Source of the DNA: Sipunculus nudus
Lineage: Eukaryota; Annelida; Sipuncula; Golfingiida; Sipunculidae
Direction: 5' to 3'
Assembly (NCBI GenBank): GCA_026874595.1
Contig: CM049310.1
Coordinates: 77,369,056-77,433,055, forward strand
Length of the DNA stretch: 64,000 nt
In this document: piece after piece, positions 63,885 to 64,000 of the stretch
Layout: the number at the start of each line of letters is the position of its first letter
Numbering within the stretch: the stretch's first letter is position 1
The notes under the pieces: generated by a model
Databases searched by the model: none
What the model was told of the DNA's origin: nothing
Seen by the model: the letters and a program-made list of their open reading frames with translations, nothing else
Translations under genes and position numbers: made by a program

Positions 63885-64000
63885 CTTGACATACTTGACT
63901 ACACACAAGACATCATCCCGTGGGTCATAATTGTTGACTGCTAGAGTGACACTTGTACCGCATGTGTCTGTTCTGGCCTGGAGAGCACAGCTGGGAGGCA
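63885..64000 (-). CDS. M0 exon B (partial at window edge)
   Basis: Only the last 38 codons are visible; the DCSV start lies past the window end. Seen: PPSCALQ, DTCGTSVTLAV, NNYDPRDDVLC and a final KYVK, then donor GTGAGT. The NNYD motif is the block-I form of the usual VSN.D. Confidence 0.85.

Larger units (their letters stand above)
91..64000 (-). other. Giant VWDE-like modular gene, internal portion (72 exons)
   Basis: All recognised coding sequence belongs to one minus-strand transcription unit that runs off both window edges. Exons come in a fixed order E, B, C, repeated 23 full times plus partial modules at each end. Every exon is bounded by AG acceptor and GT donor and stays open in one frame. 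Each module encodes an EGF-like domain of the C-x3-C-x5-C-x5-C-x-C-x8-C type, followed by a domain with six Cys, PP.I..I.T..C, Y-V-K, CPVP, FTYG..HGY and C..C. From memory, vertebrate VWDE has a similar domain (PP.I at the start, CPLP in the middle, a G-[FY]-x-I-S-x-S-x-D-G strand, closing C..C) next to EGF repeats, so this is probably a greatly expanded VWDE-like protein. No signal peptide, VWD domain, membrane segment, promoter or poly(A) signal of this gene lies in the window. Likely extracellular; function unknown. Confidence 0.85.

Noticed and set aside
91-64000. A cluster of many small separate genes
   Set aside because: The short open frames end at GT donors and begin at AG acceptors in matching phases, and none has its own promoter or poly(A) signal.

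Overview
This looks like genomic DNA from an animal, most likely a bivalve mollusc. It is AT-rich, its coding sequence is cut into short exons with GT-AG introns, and its introns carry repeats of a bivalve style: ACGG-rich microsatellites, tails ending in 'agctcagatgacttatagtcagctgagctaaaaa', and 'atgcccccgcc...ggcgggggcat' ends. The organism call is inference, partly from memory of bivalve repeats.

The whole window is the inside of one giant gene on the minus strand. Neither the start nor the end of the gene is present. I placed 72 coding exons by hand, about 11.3 kb in all and about 3,760 codons, with no stop codon or frameshift in any of them. They form a strict three-exon repeat read from high to low coordinates: an E exon of 70 nt (first five Cys of an EGF domain), a B exon of about 176 nt (sixth EGF Cys, then the first half of a beta-sandwich-like domain with a DCSV...PP.I..I.T..C signature), and a C exon of 222-234 nt (second half, with CPVP...W...FTYG..HGY and a closing C..C). 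Intron phases run 0 (C to E), 1 (E to B) and 0 (B to C). Each module is therefore about 158 residues, has 12 Cys, and can be added or lost without shifting the frame. I number modules in transcript order: M0 (partial, at the 64,000 edge), M1 to M23 (complete), and M24 (only its E exon, at 91-160).

The array has two blocks. M0-M10 (34,940-64,000) have C exons of mostly 222 nt with a single Trp. M11-M24 (91-34,251) have longer C exons, nearly all with a WW pair and a T.DN.TYSN-like strand. The second block appears to be a duplication of seven modules, M11-M17 matching M18-M24 in register. The closest known relative I can name from memory is VWDE (von Willebrand factor D and EGF domain-containing protein). 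The role of this gene is unknown; a secreted or cell-surface, disulphide-rich extended protein is the reasonable inference.

The introns hold a solo LTR with a perfect 5-bp target-site duplication (24,935-26,049), a terminal-inverted-repeat element with 180-bp internal repeats and two nested insertions (56,667-61,148), a related element beside the M11 E exon (30,952-34,167), a tRNA-like SINE near 55,100, several ACGG-type and AT microsatellites, and short satellites. I see no second protein-coding gene, no functional RNA gene and no CRISPR array. Introns not listed separately are AT-rich sequence in which I recognise nothing.
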